Shown here piece after piece: positions 10,630-18,377 of a DNA stretch of 64,000 bases. Origin of the DNA: an uncultured Alistipes sp. (GTDB taxonomy: Bacteria; Bacteroidota; Bacteroidia; Bacteroidales; Rikenellaceae). The notes beneath the pieces are model-generated. The model searched no databases. It had not been told where the DNA came from and was given only the letters and a program-made list of their open reading frames with translations. Position 1 is the first letter of the stretch. Each line of letters opens with the position of its first letter. Location of the stretch: positions 62,001 through 126,000 of the forward strand of contig CAJUAV010000002.1 of NCBI GenBank assembly GCA_910584485.1. Reading direction: 5' to 3'. The position numbers were made by a program, and so were the translations under genes.

Positions 10630-10855
10630 TCTTCCCCGCGGAAGGCACGACATATTCGATGAAAGTGTTTCGCTTTTGTCCTTGACGAGAAATCCGGTAA
10701 ATTTCGAGAAAACAAGGAGAACGACGCACTCATCACTTGTATCGGCAGGCGATTCGCATTCGCAGCCTTACAGGTGTGGGGTATTGTTTATTTGTTTTCG
10801 GGCTTACCGGAGCCTCTCGTCAAATAAACGAATCGACTCCACACTTTCTTTTTTC
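10630..10855 (+). ncRNA. Candidate structured non-coding RNA or long structured 5' leader
   Basis: About 225 nt transcribed from a consensus promoter and closed by a terminator-like hairpin: GTGTGGGGT (10774-10782) pairs with ACTCCACAC (10836-10844), TTTATTTG (10787-10794) with CAAATAAA (10821-10828), and the U tract TTTCTTTTTT follows at 10845-10854. Upstream are nested helices: TCCTTG with CAAGGA enclosing GAAAT/ATTTC, and CACTTGTA (10734-10741) with TACAGGTG (10769-10776). The last helix shares GTG 10774-10776 with the terminator stem, so the two compete, as in an attenuator. It could be a stand-alone RNA (a 6S-like or regulatory RNA) or a cis-regulator of the gene at 10901. No Rfam family was recognised with confidence. 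Confidence 0.6.
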
Positions 10856-10900
10856 CATACCCGCATCGCAGGAGCCGAAGATGCACCCAAACTTCTCGTT

Positions 10901-11563
10901 ATGAAGAAATTCATCTTCCCGCTCCTGCTGTCGGCGTTCCTCCTCGGCAGCGGCATCGAAACGGCGCACGCCCAGCGCGGAGCTGCCAAAACCATCACCA
11001 CGACTCGTCTGGCCGACATTCAGGCCACTTACGAGCGAACCGAAGCGACGGCGCTCGAAGCCAAGCACGAGATGCTCATCGAACCGCTCATCGCCAACGT
11101 GGAGGTCATCGGCCGCAAAAACGGGACGACGACCGTTTTCGAAAACCGCAAATTCGCGGGCGAATACCTCATGAGCAAGATCGAAAACGTCAAGGGCGTC
11201 AATTTCAACGCCGTGCTCGACGTGCTCTACACCCAGCTGAAAGCCTCGGCCATCTACGATTTCTGCCTGCAGGAGAAGGCCGACCTGATCGTCATGCCGC
11301 AGTTCAAGATCACGCACAAGCTCGAAACGGTACAGGTCACCGACGACACGGGAGCGGCCACGACGACCGAGGTGCCGTGCGAGCGCAACGGCAAATACGT
11401 GATGCAGGTAGAAATGACGGGATTTCCCGCCCGCTACACGGGATTCCGCACAGGCACCGAACACGACCGCTGGATCAAGGATCTCTACCTGCAAGGCATG
11501 CTCTCCAACTCGAACGTCAACGTGCAATTGAGCGAAGAGAGTTCGAAAAAAGTACGCGAATAA
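10901..11563 (+). CDS. Exported protein of unknown function
   Basis: The 220-residue protein begins with a clear signal peptide (MKKFIFPLLLSAFLLGSG, probable cleavage after ETAHA-Q). The mature part is mixed alpha/beta with no motif I recognise. It contains the segments EKADLIVMPQFKITHKLE and GKYVMQVEMTGFPARYTGFR, which suggest a periplasmic or outer-membrane-associated domain related to those that monitor lipoproteins or peptidoglycan; this is only an impression. It lies 46 nt after the terminator of the structured RNA and 41 nt before the next exported beta-barrel gene, with which it is probably co-transcribed. Confidence 0.75.
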   Translation: MKKFIFPLLLSAFLLGSGIETAHAQRGAAKTITTTRLADIQATYERTEATALEAKHEMLIEPLIANVEVIGRKNGTTTVFENRKFAGEYLMSKIENVKGVNFNAVLDVLYTQLKASAIYDFCLQEKADLIVMPQFKITHKLETVQVTDDTGAATTTEVPCERNGKYVMQVEMTGFPARYTGFRTGTEHDRWIKDLYLQGMLSNSNVNVQLSEESSKKVRE

Positions 11564-11604
11564 CCACAATCCACTTTTACTTAACCCTTTAATTATTTAA
11601 AACC

Positions 11605-12165
11605 ATGAAAAAAATCATGCTGTTTCTGGCGGTAGCCCTGCTGTCGGCTCCCGCCGCGTCGTTCGCCCAGAAGATGACCGTGACGAACATCAATCGCGAA
11701 AAGACCTACAAGACCACCGAACACACGGTCGATGTCTGGTACCAGGGTGAACTGAACGTCGGCTACGGTCTCGACGGCAAGGTCGACGGCGAAGACGCCA
11801 AATTCGGGCGCGTATTCGTCGAGACGATCCACGGCGCCCGCATTACGAAGTACGCCTTCGTCGGTCTGGGCCTCGGCGTACAGTATGCAACCGATTGGGA
11901 ATCGATCACGATGCCCGCCTTCGTCGACCTGAAAGGTTACTACCCCGTCACGGAGAAGTTCGCCCCCTACGTAAACGTCGATCTGGGCTACACGCCCGTA
12001 CTCGACGAAGGTAAGCAGAACGGTTTCGACGGCGGTTTCTATGCCGCTTACGGCGTGGGCCTGAACTACGGCAAGCTCAACTTCGGCATCGGCTGCCAGC
12101 ACCAGGCACTGAACAGCGACTATGCCTGCAATTCGTTCTTCGTGAAAGTCGGTCTGAAATTCTAA
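11605..12165 (+). CDS. Small outer-membrane beta-barrel protein
   Basis: 186 residues with a signal peptide (MKKIMLFLAVALLSAPAASFAQ). The mature chain shows alternating aromatic/hydrophobic strands typical of small Bacteroidota barrels (GELNVGYGLDG, AFVGLGLGVQYATDW, APYVNVDLGYTPVL, YAAYGVGLNYGKLNFGIG) and ends with a terminal strand, FVKVGLKF, whose last residue is Phe as expected for a BAM substrate. Specific role unknown. A terminator follows directly. Confidence 0.82.
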   Translation: MKKIMLFLAVALLSAPAASFAQKMTVTNINREKTYKTTEHTVDVWYQGELNVGYGLDGKVDGEDAKFGRVFVETIHGARITKYAFVGLGLGVQYATDWESITMPAFVDLKGYYPVTEKFAPYVNVDLGYTPVLDEGKQNGFDGGFYAAYGVGLNYGKLNFGIGCQHQALNSDYACNSFFVKVGLKF

Positions 12166-12171
12166 ACCCGC

Positions 12172-12210
12172 ACGGCGGCTCTGCGGTTACGGCAGAGCCG
12201 CCGTCTTTTT
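12172..12210 (+). terminator. Terminator after the small barrel gene
   Basis: A perfect 13-bp stem, ACGGCGGCTCTGC with GCAGAGCCGCCGT, has a 7-nt loop and is followed by CTTTTT. It ends 14 nt before the next start codon, so the lipoprotein gene downstream depends on readthrough or on a promoter not seen here. Confidence 0.88.
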
Positions 12211-12223
12211 ACAAGCTGCGCAC

Positions 12224-12694
12224 ATGATGAAGAAACTGCTTGCCCTGCTGCTCGCTGCGGCCATCTGCTGCCTGACATCGGCCTGCTCGAAGAGCGACGA
12301 CGGCCCCGACCTGCGTTCAAAGGCGGGCGCGCTGGTCGGCACCTGGCAGACGACCACCCATCGCTGGGTGTGGTACGAGAACGGCAAACGCGTCGATGCG
12401 GCAACCGATCCCGACGACTGGTTCACCCTGCAACTCACAGCCGACGGCCAATACCACTGGCGCGAAGAGGACGACTACGTCAGCTCCGAAGACGACGGAC
12501 GATATACCTACGACACCTCGTCGCACCTGTTGCGACTGCTGGACGCCGGCCTCGGCCTCGATTTCGGTCTCGCATCGGCCGTCGTCACCCGTCTGACGGA
12601 AAACCGGCTCGAACTCTCCTGGACGGACGAATGGTACGAGGACGGCATCGATTATCGCGAGGAAAACACGTTGAGTTTCCGACGCATCGAATAA
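12224..12694 (+). CDS. Lipoprotein, lipocalin-like domain
   Basis: 156 residues with a lipoprotein signal (LLALLLAAAICCLTSAC, lipobox ending in Cys) followed by the acidic linker SKSDDGPD. The rest resembles the small lipocalin-like/DUF domains of Bacteroidota lipoproteins: a LVGTWQTTTH start, several strands (FTLQLTADGQYHWRE), and a closing strand NTLSFRRIE. Exact function unknown. The Asp pair after the Cys does not by itself prove surface export. The start could be either of the tandem ATGs at 12224 or 12227. Confidence 0.78.
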   Translation: MMKKLLALLLAAAICCLTSACSKSDDGPDLRSKAGALVGTWQTTTHRWVWYENGKRVDAATDPDDWFTLQLTADGQYHWREEDDYVSSEDDGRYTYDTSSHLLRLLDAGLGLDFGLASAVVTRLTENRLELSWTDEWYEDGIDYREENTLSFRRIE

Positions 12695-12707
12695 CGAACC
12701 GTCTGCA

Positions 12708-12746
12708 AAAAAGCCTGCCCCGCACGATGCGGAGCAGGCTTTTTTT
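12708..12746. terminator. Bidirectional terminator between convergent genes
   Basis: AAAAAAGCCTGC...GCAGGCTTTTTTT with an inner CCGCA/TGCGG stem and a CGA loop. A and T tracts on both sides allow it to serve the lipoprotein gene (+) and the DUF4252 gene (-). Confidence 0.88.
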
Positions 12747-12790
12747 GCATGGAACGGGCCTTCCGTTCCGTTTTTTCGGGCGGCGGGCGC

Positions 12791-13294
12791 CTATCGCGGA
12801 CGGATCGACGAGAGGCGCGAAATGTCCTTCACGTCGAAATAGCCGACGATGTCGAGGACGACCGCTTCATCGGGTCCGTGCGAGAAGAGCAGAAAATGCG
12901 ACGGGTGGCGCCTGCCGCCGTCGTTCAGGCAGCATTCCGTGGTCCGCCCCTCCTCCGAGAGCGACGACACGAGGGTATAGCGCGCCGTCAGCTGCACGGT
13001 GGCCGCATCGCGCAGGAACGCCTCGTCGGGGCAGGTCGTCGTCAGGGCCCGTATCTCGTGCAGATCGTCGAGCAGGCGCGCCAGTTCGCGGTCGTCGGCC
13101 TCCACGCGGTCGCTCATCATGCGCATCATCTTCCGACCGAAGCGGATGCAGGTGTAACCTTCGCGCGCGGCATACTTGTCGCACAGCTCCTCGAAGGTGT
13201 AGTAGCGTTGCGTCGGCTTATCCGTGCGATCGGCGGCTGCCGCGGCAATCGCACCGAAAAGCAGCGGCAGTAAAATCATCCGAAAACGTCTCAT
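12791..13294 (-). CDS. DUF4252 domain-containing exported protein
   Basis: 167 residues with a signal sequence (MRRFRMILLPLLFGAIAAAAA). The body looks like the DUF4252 family of Bacteroidota, small proteins repeatedly found beside ECF sigma factors. It has an N-terminal YTFEELCDKYAAREG helix, a Met-rich RKMMRMMSD segment and a C-terminal VVLDIVGYFDVKDISRLS that fits the family's last helix. It is the last gene of the sigma/anti-sigma/barrel operon, starting 12 nt after the barrel stop codon. Molecular function is not known for the family. Confidence 0.8.
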   Translation of the reverse strand: MRRFRMILLPLLFGAIAAAAADRTDKPTQRYYTFEELCDKYAAREGYTCIRFGRKMMRMMSDRVEADDRELARLLDDLHEIRALTTTCPDEAFLRDAATVQLTARYTLVSSLSEEGRTTECCLNDGGRRHPSHFLLFSHGPDEAVVLDIVGYFDVKDISRLSSIRPR

Positions 13295-13306
13295 CGCAGC
13301 ATCGAT

Positions 13307-14308
13307 TCAGAATCCCCACGCCAGGCCGACCGACAACGGATAACATTTCGGTCCCGTTCCCGAACGGAACATCGGCGTCAGCGAATATTTGACATAGAAC
13401 CCCACCTCGCGGTAGGTCACCGCCCCCTGGAGGCCGAAACGGAAATCGTTCAACCCCGTGAGCGTCTTTTTCTGCTTCGGCTTCTTGGTCTTCGTATGGG
13501 CGTTGACCACCAGTTCGCCGAAGGCGAGGGCCGAAACCCGCAGGCGCCGTGCAGGGGTGAAGGTCAGCCCGATCGGCAGCCCGAACTGCGTTGTGGCGAG
13601 CTTCGACTTGCGCTTTCCCTCCAGCGCCACGGGCTCGATGCGACCGTCGACCTTGGCGATCGACCAGCGGTTGTCGAAGCGATAGTTGTCGAACGAGAGG
13701 GTCAGTCCCGTCACCAGCGACACCGTGCGACTGCGGTTCAGCGCCACCTCGAGGGCCAGCGGACGGAACCCGATGTGGATCGACTTGCCGACCCGCTGAT
13801 CGAGAAAACCGTTCTCCTCGGGGGCATAGGCCGCATAGGAGGGGTCGGTGAGCAGGCTGAAACCGAACTCCACGGCACCGAGGCCGAACGCCACGTAGCG
13901 TTGATTGATTTCGATGGGCGTCGTGACCCGTGTGCGGTTGTGGCGGTCGGAGGCGGCGCGGCCCAGCGTGATGTTGTGGCCGCCGATGGCCAGCAGCAGT
14001 TCGCCTTTGCGATCGCCGCGGCGAAGCAGGTTGGCCGCATCGGGAAGGGCAGCCGTATCGGCCGCGGCGGTCGGGTGCGTGGCGGCGATCGGTTGCGCTG
14101 CGGCGGTCGGTTGAACCGAACCGGTCGCAGCGGATTCGGCAGCAGCGGTCGCGGCTGCGGGCGTTTCGGAGCTCTCGACCGCGAGCGGCCGCACGGAAAC
14201 GGGGGTTGCGGAAACAGGGGTTGCGGAAACAGGGCCTTCAGGCGTTTGCGCCTCGGCGGCAAGCAGCGTCGCACAGATCGCTGCCAGGGTGAAAATCGTG
14301 CGTATCAT
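13307..14308 (-). CDS. Outer-membrane beta-barrel protein with Ala/Pro/Thr-rich N-terminal linker
   Basis: 333 residues: signal peptide (MIRTIFTLAAICATLLAAEA), a low-complexity segment of about 75 residues containing an SATPV repeat (15-bp tandem DNA repeats at about 14195-14235), then about 230 residues of amphipathic beta strands ending in PLSVGLAWGF, the usual C-terminal aromatic of outer-membrane barrels. A lysine-rich KTKKPKQKKT loop lies between strands. It overlaps the anti-sigma gene by 4 bp (ATGA) and is thus part of the ECF operon; it may be the target or sensor partner of the sigma system. No substrate can be inferred. Confidence 0.8.
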   Translation of the reverse strand: MIRTIFTLAAICATLLAAEAQTPEGPVSATPVSATPVSVRPLAVESSETPAAATAAAESAATGSVQPTAAAQPIAATHPTAAADTAALPDAANLLRRGDRKGELLLAIGGHNITLGRAASDRHNRTRVTTPIEINQRYVAFGLGAVEFGFSLLTDPSYAAYAPEENGFLDQRVGKSIHIGFRPLALEVALNRSRTVSLVTGLTLSFDNYRFDNRWSIAKVDGRIEPVALEGKRKSKLATTQFGLPIGLTFTPARRLRVSALAFGELVVNAHTKTKKPKQKKTLTGLNDFRFGLQGAVTYREVGFYVKYSLTPMFRSGTGPKCYPLSVGLAWGF

Positions 14309-14925
14309 CTTTTTTCGGGTTGTTGTTCGGAGAGGGGAATCAAAGCATCGAAGAGGGTCATCGATCGGTCGAGCGCCTCCAGTCGTGCCAGGCAGGCCGT
14401 TTCGGCCAGCGCCTCGTCGCGGTCGTAGATCGCGCGGCCGTCGACGTAGCCATAGGGCGTGCAGAGGTGGCCGATCGTGACGGCGCCCAGTGCGACGACC
14501 GCGGCGACGGCCCCCCACCCCGCGATGCGGCGCAGCGGCCGCACGTCTCGGCAAAGCGGCACGGAGGCCGCCTTGCGGAGCGTTGCGGCGGCAGGCATGT
14601 TTTTGGCGGCAGCTTTTGGTGCGGCGGCGGGCATTGTTTCACCGACGAGCGCTGCTTCGGCGACAAGCGTCGCATCCGCGGCAGGCATGGCCTCGGCGAC
14701 GGATATCGTCTCGGCGGCAGCTCTCGGTTCGGCGGCGGGCACCGTCTCGGCGGCGAGGGCGGCCAGTCCGTCGAACATGCGGCGCAGCAGCCGCAACTCG
14801 GGCGGCAGGGTCGCCGCATCGGCTTTCGCCAGCAGCATCCGCAGTCGCTGCTCCTCGGCCTCGGTCGCCGTGCCCGCCTCGTACAACCAGTGCAGGCAGC
14901 CTATTTCGGATTCGTGATGTGTCAT
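14305..14925 (-). CDS. Putative membrane anti-sigma factor
   Basis: 206 residues. The N-terminal ~65 residues are soluble and Leu-rich (LHWLYEAGTATEAEEQRLRM), consistent with a sigma-binding domain. A highly repetitive Ala-rich stretch follows (blocks such as AEAMPAADATLVAEAALV), then one membrane segment (WGAVAAVVALGAVTIGHL) and a ~50-residue periplasmic tail. It overlaps both the sigma gene (14922-14925) and the barrel gene (14305-14308) by 4 bp. Position and topology support an anti-sigma role; there is no classical zinc-binding HxxxCxxC motif. Assignment by context. Confidence 0.7.
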   Translation of the reverse strand: MTHHESEIGCLHWLYEAGTATEAEEQRLRMLLAKADAATLPPELRLLRRMFDGLAALAAETVPAAEPRAAAETISVAEAMPAADATLVAEAALVGETMPAAAPKAAAKNMPAAATLRKAASVPLCRDVRPLRRIAGWGAVAAVVALGAVTIGHLCTPYGYVDGRAIYDRDEALAETACLARLEALDRSMTLFDALIPLSEQQPEKR

Positions 14926-15404
14926 GCGTTCATCGTTTTTTCCAGCTCCTCGCGCAGCCGACGCCGCGCACGGGAGAGGATCGTTCGTACCTGGTTCGCT
15001 TCGATGCCGTAGAGCGTCGCAATCTCGTGCACCGCATACCCCTCGATCTCCTTCAGGTGGAGCACCTCGCGCTGTCGGAGGGGCAGACGGGCCATCGCCG
15101 CCCGCACCCACTCGCGCTCCGAAGCGCTGGCGAAGGGATCGTCCGCCACGACGCAGCCCGACGGCAACGGCTCCTCCCGCCCGCGGCGGCGCAGCCGATC
15201 GATGCAGGCATTGCGCAGACTCGTCAGCGCGAAGGCCTCGGGACGACGGCAGGCGGCCAGCTCCGCGCGGCGACGCCACAGCCGCTCCAACGTATCGTGC
15301 GCGACATCCTCGGCCTCGGCCGCACTGCCGAGGATGCACCGCGCGAAACGGTAGAGACGCTCCCGCAGAGGCGGCAACAGCTGTTCGATTTCGGTCTCTT
15401 TCAT
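14922..15404 (-). CDS. ECF-type RNA polymerase sigma factor
   Basis: 160 residues, group IV (ECF) layout. Region 2 includes RFARCILGSAAEAEDVAHDT and LERLWRRR; a linker of ~40 residues follows; region 4 includes LPLRQREVLHLKEIEGYAVH and EIATLYGIEANQVRTILSRA, an HTH that recognises the -35 element. It is the first gene of a tightly overlapping four-gene operon with an anti-sigma candidate, an outer-membrane barrel and a DUF4252 protein, the arrangement expected for cell-envelope stress or surface signalling. The promoter it recognises is not identified; the 90 bp upstream show no obvious TAnnTTTG box, compatible with autoregulation. Confidence 0.9.
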   Translation of the reverse strand: MKETEIEQLLPPLRERLYRFARCILGSAAEAEDVAHDTLERLWRRRAELAACRRPEAFALTSLRNACIDRLRRRGREEPLPSGCVVADDPFASASEREWVRAAMARLPLRQREVLHLKEIEGYAVHEIATLYGIEANQVRTILSRARRRLREELEKTMNA

Positions 15405-15489
15405 GGGGTGTTACATAAGACAGACGCAGCGAAGGGGGCAAACGCAACATCGGAGCGCGAAAAAACGCGTTTTTTCCGTCTGTCGCACG

Positions 15490-15526
15490 AAAAAAGCCCG
15501 CCCCGACGGTGCGGGGCAGGCTTTTT
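15490..15526. terminator. Terminator of the rnf operon
   Basis: AAAAAGCC-GCCCCG pairs with CGGGGC-GGCTTTTT around an ACGGTG loop, with one C-A mismatch. The A/T tracts make it usable on both strands; its place just after rnfA fits termination of the rnf transcript before the sigma operon. Confidence 0.85.
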
Positions 15527-15547
15527 CTGCATGCGGGCGAGGGCCGG

Positions 15548-16126
15548 CTAAACCAGTCCCGAGAAGCCCATGAAGGCCATGGCCAGGATGCCCGCCGTGA
15601 TGAGCGCGATGGGCACTCCCTTGAAGGCTGCGGGCACGTCCTCGAAATCGAGGCGCTCGCGCAGGCCTGCGAAGAGGACCAGCGCCAGGCCGAAGCCGAT
15701 GGCGGTCGCGACCGAGTAGGTCACGCTCTGAAGCAGCGTGAACTCCTTCTGGATCATCAGAATGGCCACACCCAGCACGGCGCAGTTGGTCGTGATGAGG
15801 GGCAGGAAGATGCCGAGAGCCTGGTAGAGGGCGGGCGAAACCTTCTTCAGAATGATCTCGACCATCTGCACCAGTGCGGCGATCACCAGAATAAAGACGA
15901 TCGTCTGCATGTAGCCGATGCCGAGCGGGTTGAGCACGTACTCCTGCAAGGGCCAGCAAACGAGGGCCGTCAACGCCATGACGAAGGTCACGGCGGCGCT
16001 CATGCCCAGCGAGGTCTCCACTTTCGACGACACACCCAGGAAGGGGCAGATGCCGAGGAACTGCGCCAATACGACGTTGTTGACGAAGATGGCGCCGATA
16101 ATGATTGCGAAGTAGGAAATCTCCAT
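15548..16126 (-). CDS. rnfA: Rnf complex subunit A
   Basis: 192-residue integral membrane subunit (six hydrophobic segments) of the Rnf ferredoxin:NAD+ oxidoreductase. Family features are [20 protein letters not shown] near the N-terminus and [15 protein letters not shown] in the middle, each with the conserved Cys that binds a shared iron-sulfur site within the membrane in RnfA/RnfE (NqrD/NqrE-like). It is the last gene of the BCDGEA operon, 5 nt after rnfE, and is followed by a terminator. Confidence 0.97.
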   Translation of the reverse strand: MEISYFAIIIGAIFVNNVVLAQFLGICPFLGVSSKVETSLGMSAAVTFVMALTALVCWPLQEYVLNPLGIGYMQTIVFILVIAALVQMVEIILKKVSPALYQALGIFLPLITTNCAVLGVAILMIQKEFTLLQSVTYSVATAIGFGLALVLFAGLRERLDFEDVPAAFKGVPIALITAGILAMAFMGFSGLV

Positions 16127-16131
16127 GACTC

Positions 16132-16716
16132 TTATTTCTTGGCTAATTTGTTAAACAATACCATGAGGTAGCCCAGCGTGAGGAAGCCGCCCGGAGCCAG
16201 CACGAAGACCAGCGGCATCACGTCGGCAGTCCCCAGCGCATAGCCGAAGATGGCGCCGCTGCCGAGGATCTCGCGCACGGCACCGATCGCCGTCAGCGAG
16301 AGCGTGAAGCCCAGACCGATGCCCACACCGTCGAGGATCGAATCGAAGGCGCCGTTCTTCGAGGCGAAGGCCTCGGCGCGACCCAGGATGATGCAGTTCA
16401 CGACGATCAGCGGAATAAAGACGCCGAGCGAAGCGTAGAGCGCGGGCACGAAGGCCTGCATGAGCATCTGGATGATCGTCACGAACGAAGCGATGACGAC
16501 GATGAAGGCGGGAATGCGCACCTTGTCGGGGATCAGGTTCTTGATGAGCGAGATCACCAGGTTCGACATGATCAGAACGGCCATCGTGGCCAGTCCCATA
16601 CCCATACCGTTCGAAGCCGACGTGGTCGTACCCAGCGTCGGGCACATGCCCAGCACCAGCACGAAGGTCGGGTTGTTCTTCAGAATACCACTCGTAATGA
16701 TTTGCAGCTTATTCAT
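16132..16716 (-). CDS. rnfE: Rnf complex subunit E
   Basis: 194-residue membrane subunit paralogous to RnfA. It has the [18 protein letters not shown] and [18 protein letters not shown] segments with the conserved cysteines. The start at 16716 begins [10 protein letters not shown]; a longer frame exists upstream but runs into rnfG. It overlaps rnfG by 8 bp. Together RnfA and RnfE form the membrane core thought to route electrons and pump Na+ or H+. Confidence 0.97.
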   Translation of the reverse strand: MNKLQIITSGILKNNPTFVLVLGMCPTLGTTTSASNGMGMGLATMAVLIMSNLVISLIKNLIPDKVRIPAFIVVIASFVTIIQMLMQAFVPALYASLGVFIPLIVVNCIILGRAEAFASKNGAFDSILDGVGIGLGFTLSLTAIGAVREILGSGAIFGYALGTADVMPLVFVLAPGGFLTLGYLMVLFNKLAKK

Positions 16717-17374
16717 CTCGCTCTCCTTCCCGAGCCGCAGGCTCCTCTGTTTGTTCCGTGTGTTGCACCGTGGCGCCCGTAGCGACATCGGTCGGACGGG
16801 TACCCTCCTTGACGCTCGTCATGGCCATCCAGGCGCGGTTGATCGCATCGACATAGGCGCGCGACGAGATCGTCGCGGCGGTCAGCGCATCGACGTCGCC
16901 GCCGTCCTTCGTCACGGCCAGCTTGCCGCCGACGAGCTTCTTCTCCTCCAGCTTGCGGTTGCGGATCGACGCCAGCAGAGGGTTGCCCTCCTCGGTCATC
17001 TTCGTACCCAGACCGGGGGTCTCGGACTGCTCCAGCACGTTGACGTTCGTCACCGTACCGTCGGGCAGGAAGCCCACCATGAGCTTCACGACGCCGTTGA
17101 AACCCTGCTTGGTCATCGTCTCGACGGCATAACCGGCGAGCGCCTCGCCGTTGGAGGCCGTGTAGACCCGAATCGGAAGACCGTCGACCTCCAGTTCGTC
17201 GATCGAGGTCCGCTCGAAGGCGGGCAGCACCTCGCTCAAGGCCTGCTGCGTCGCGGCGGCCTTCGCTGCGGCGATCGGCTCGACCGTAATCATGTTCACG
17301 GCACCGACACCCGCCGATGCGATGAGCGTGATCGAGAAGAGCACCGCTACCATATTAATAAGTGTACTTTTCAT
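16709..17374 (-). CDS. rnfG: Rnf complex subunit G, flavoprotein
   Basis: 221 residues: an N-terminal membrane anchor (LINMVAVLFSITLIASAGV) and a periplasmic FMN-binding domain. The motif DALTAATISSRAY holds the Thr expected to carry covalently bound FMN (family motif S/TGAT-S/T; here TAATIS, with Ala replacing Gly). The start at 17374 (MKSTLINM) is preferred to the longer frame, which overlaps rnfD by 30 bp. The charged C-terminal tail ([16 protein letters not shown]) is longer than usual. Confidence 0.95.
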   Translation of the reverse strand: MKSTLINMVAVLFSITLIASAGVGAVNMITVEPIAAAKAAATQQALSEVLPAFERTSIDELEVDGLPIRVYTASNGEALAGYAVETMTKQGFNGVVKLMVGFLPDGTVTNVNVLEQSETPGLGTKMTEEGNPLLASIRNRKLEEKKLVGGKLAVTKDGGDVDALTAATISSRAYVDAINRAWMAMTSVKEGTRPTDVATGATVQHTEQTEEPAAREGERDE

Positions 17375-17390
17375 CGTTTGCCTCCTTCGG

Positions 17391-18356
17391 TTATTTGACG
17401 CCGAAGCGCGTCGGTTTGACATACTTGTTGAGCAGCGGCGTCACCGAGTTCATGATGAGGATCGCGAAGGACATACCCTCGGGGTAGGCGCCCCAGAGGC
17501 GGATGCACATCGTGATCGCACCGATGCCGACGGCGTAGATCACCGCCCCGCGAACCGTCATGGGCGAGGTCGCGTAGTCGGTCGCCATGAAGATCGAGCC
17601 GAGCAGCGCACCGCCCGCCAGGATGTGGAAGAGCGGGAACTGCCACAGCAGCGCCGCGTCGCCGCCGCGCGAAAGGGCCACGACGAAGGCGAAGAGGGCC
17701 ATCGTAGCGAGCACCGTCACGGGCACGTGCCACGTGATGACCTTGCGCCACAGCAGGTAGACGAAGCCCAGCACCAGGGCCAGCGAAGCCACCTCGCCGA
17801 GCGAACCGGGCATGTTGCCCAGCAGCAGATCCTGCATCGGGACGATGCCCGCTTCGACGCCGTGCTTCACGGCGGCCAGCGGCGTGGCACCCGACAGGGC
17901 GTCGAGCGCACCGCTCACGGGAGCGGGGAACGAGGTCATCTGCACGGGATAGGCGATCAGCAGGAAGACGCGGCCCACCAGCGCGGGGTTGAAGGGGTTC
18001 TTGCCCAGACCGCCGAAGGTCATCTTGGCCACGGCGATCGCCACGAAGGCGCCGATCAGAACGATCCACCACGGAATCGAGGCGGGAAGGTTGAAGGCGA
18101 GCAGGACGCCCGTCACGACGGCCGACCAGTTGCAGATCGTGCAGGAGCCCTTCACCAGGAAGCGCTGAATGAGGTACTCGAACAGCACGCAGGCAGCCAC
18201 CGAAAGGGCCGTCACGGCGAGTACGCCCGTACCGAACACCACCGTCGAAACGACCAGGGCCGGCAGGAGCGCGATGACGACATCGCGCATGATCGTGGCC
18301 GTGGACTGCGTCGACTGCACATGGGGCGACGGCGAGACAATAAGTTTGTTTGCCAT
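17391..18356 (-). CDS. rnfD: Rnf complex subunit D
   Basis: 321-residue polytopic membrane flavoprotein related to NqrB. The covalent-FMN motif SGATPL is near residue 155, and the NPFNPALVGRVFLL and MATDYATSPMTVRGAVIY segments are conserved. It begins MANKLIVSPSPHVQS, matching the usual RnfD N-terminus. It lies between rnfC and rnfG with gaps of 21 and 16 nt. Confidence 0.97.
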   Translation of the reverse strand: MANKLIVSPSPHVQSTQSTATIMRDVVIALLPALVVSTVVFGTGVLAVTALSVAACVLFEYLIQRFLVKGSCTICNWSAVVTGVLLAFNLPASIPWWIVLIGAFVAIAVAKMTFGGLGKNPFNPALVGRVFLLIAYPVQMTSFPAPVSGALDALSGATPLAAVKHGVEAGIVPMQDLLLGNMPGSLGEVASLALVLGFVYLLWRKVITWHVPVTVLATMALFAFVVALSRGGDAALLWQFPLFHILAGGALLGSIFMATDYATSPMTVRGAVIYAVGIGAITMCIRLWGAYPEGMSFAILIMNSVTPLLNKYVKPTRFGVK

Positions 18357-18377
18357 AATTATCTTGCTGTTTTTCTG

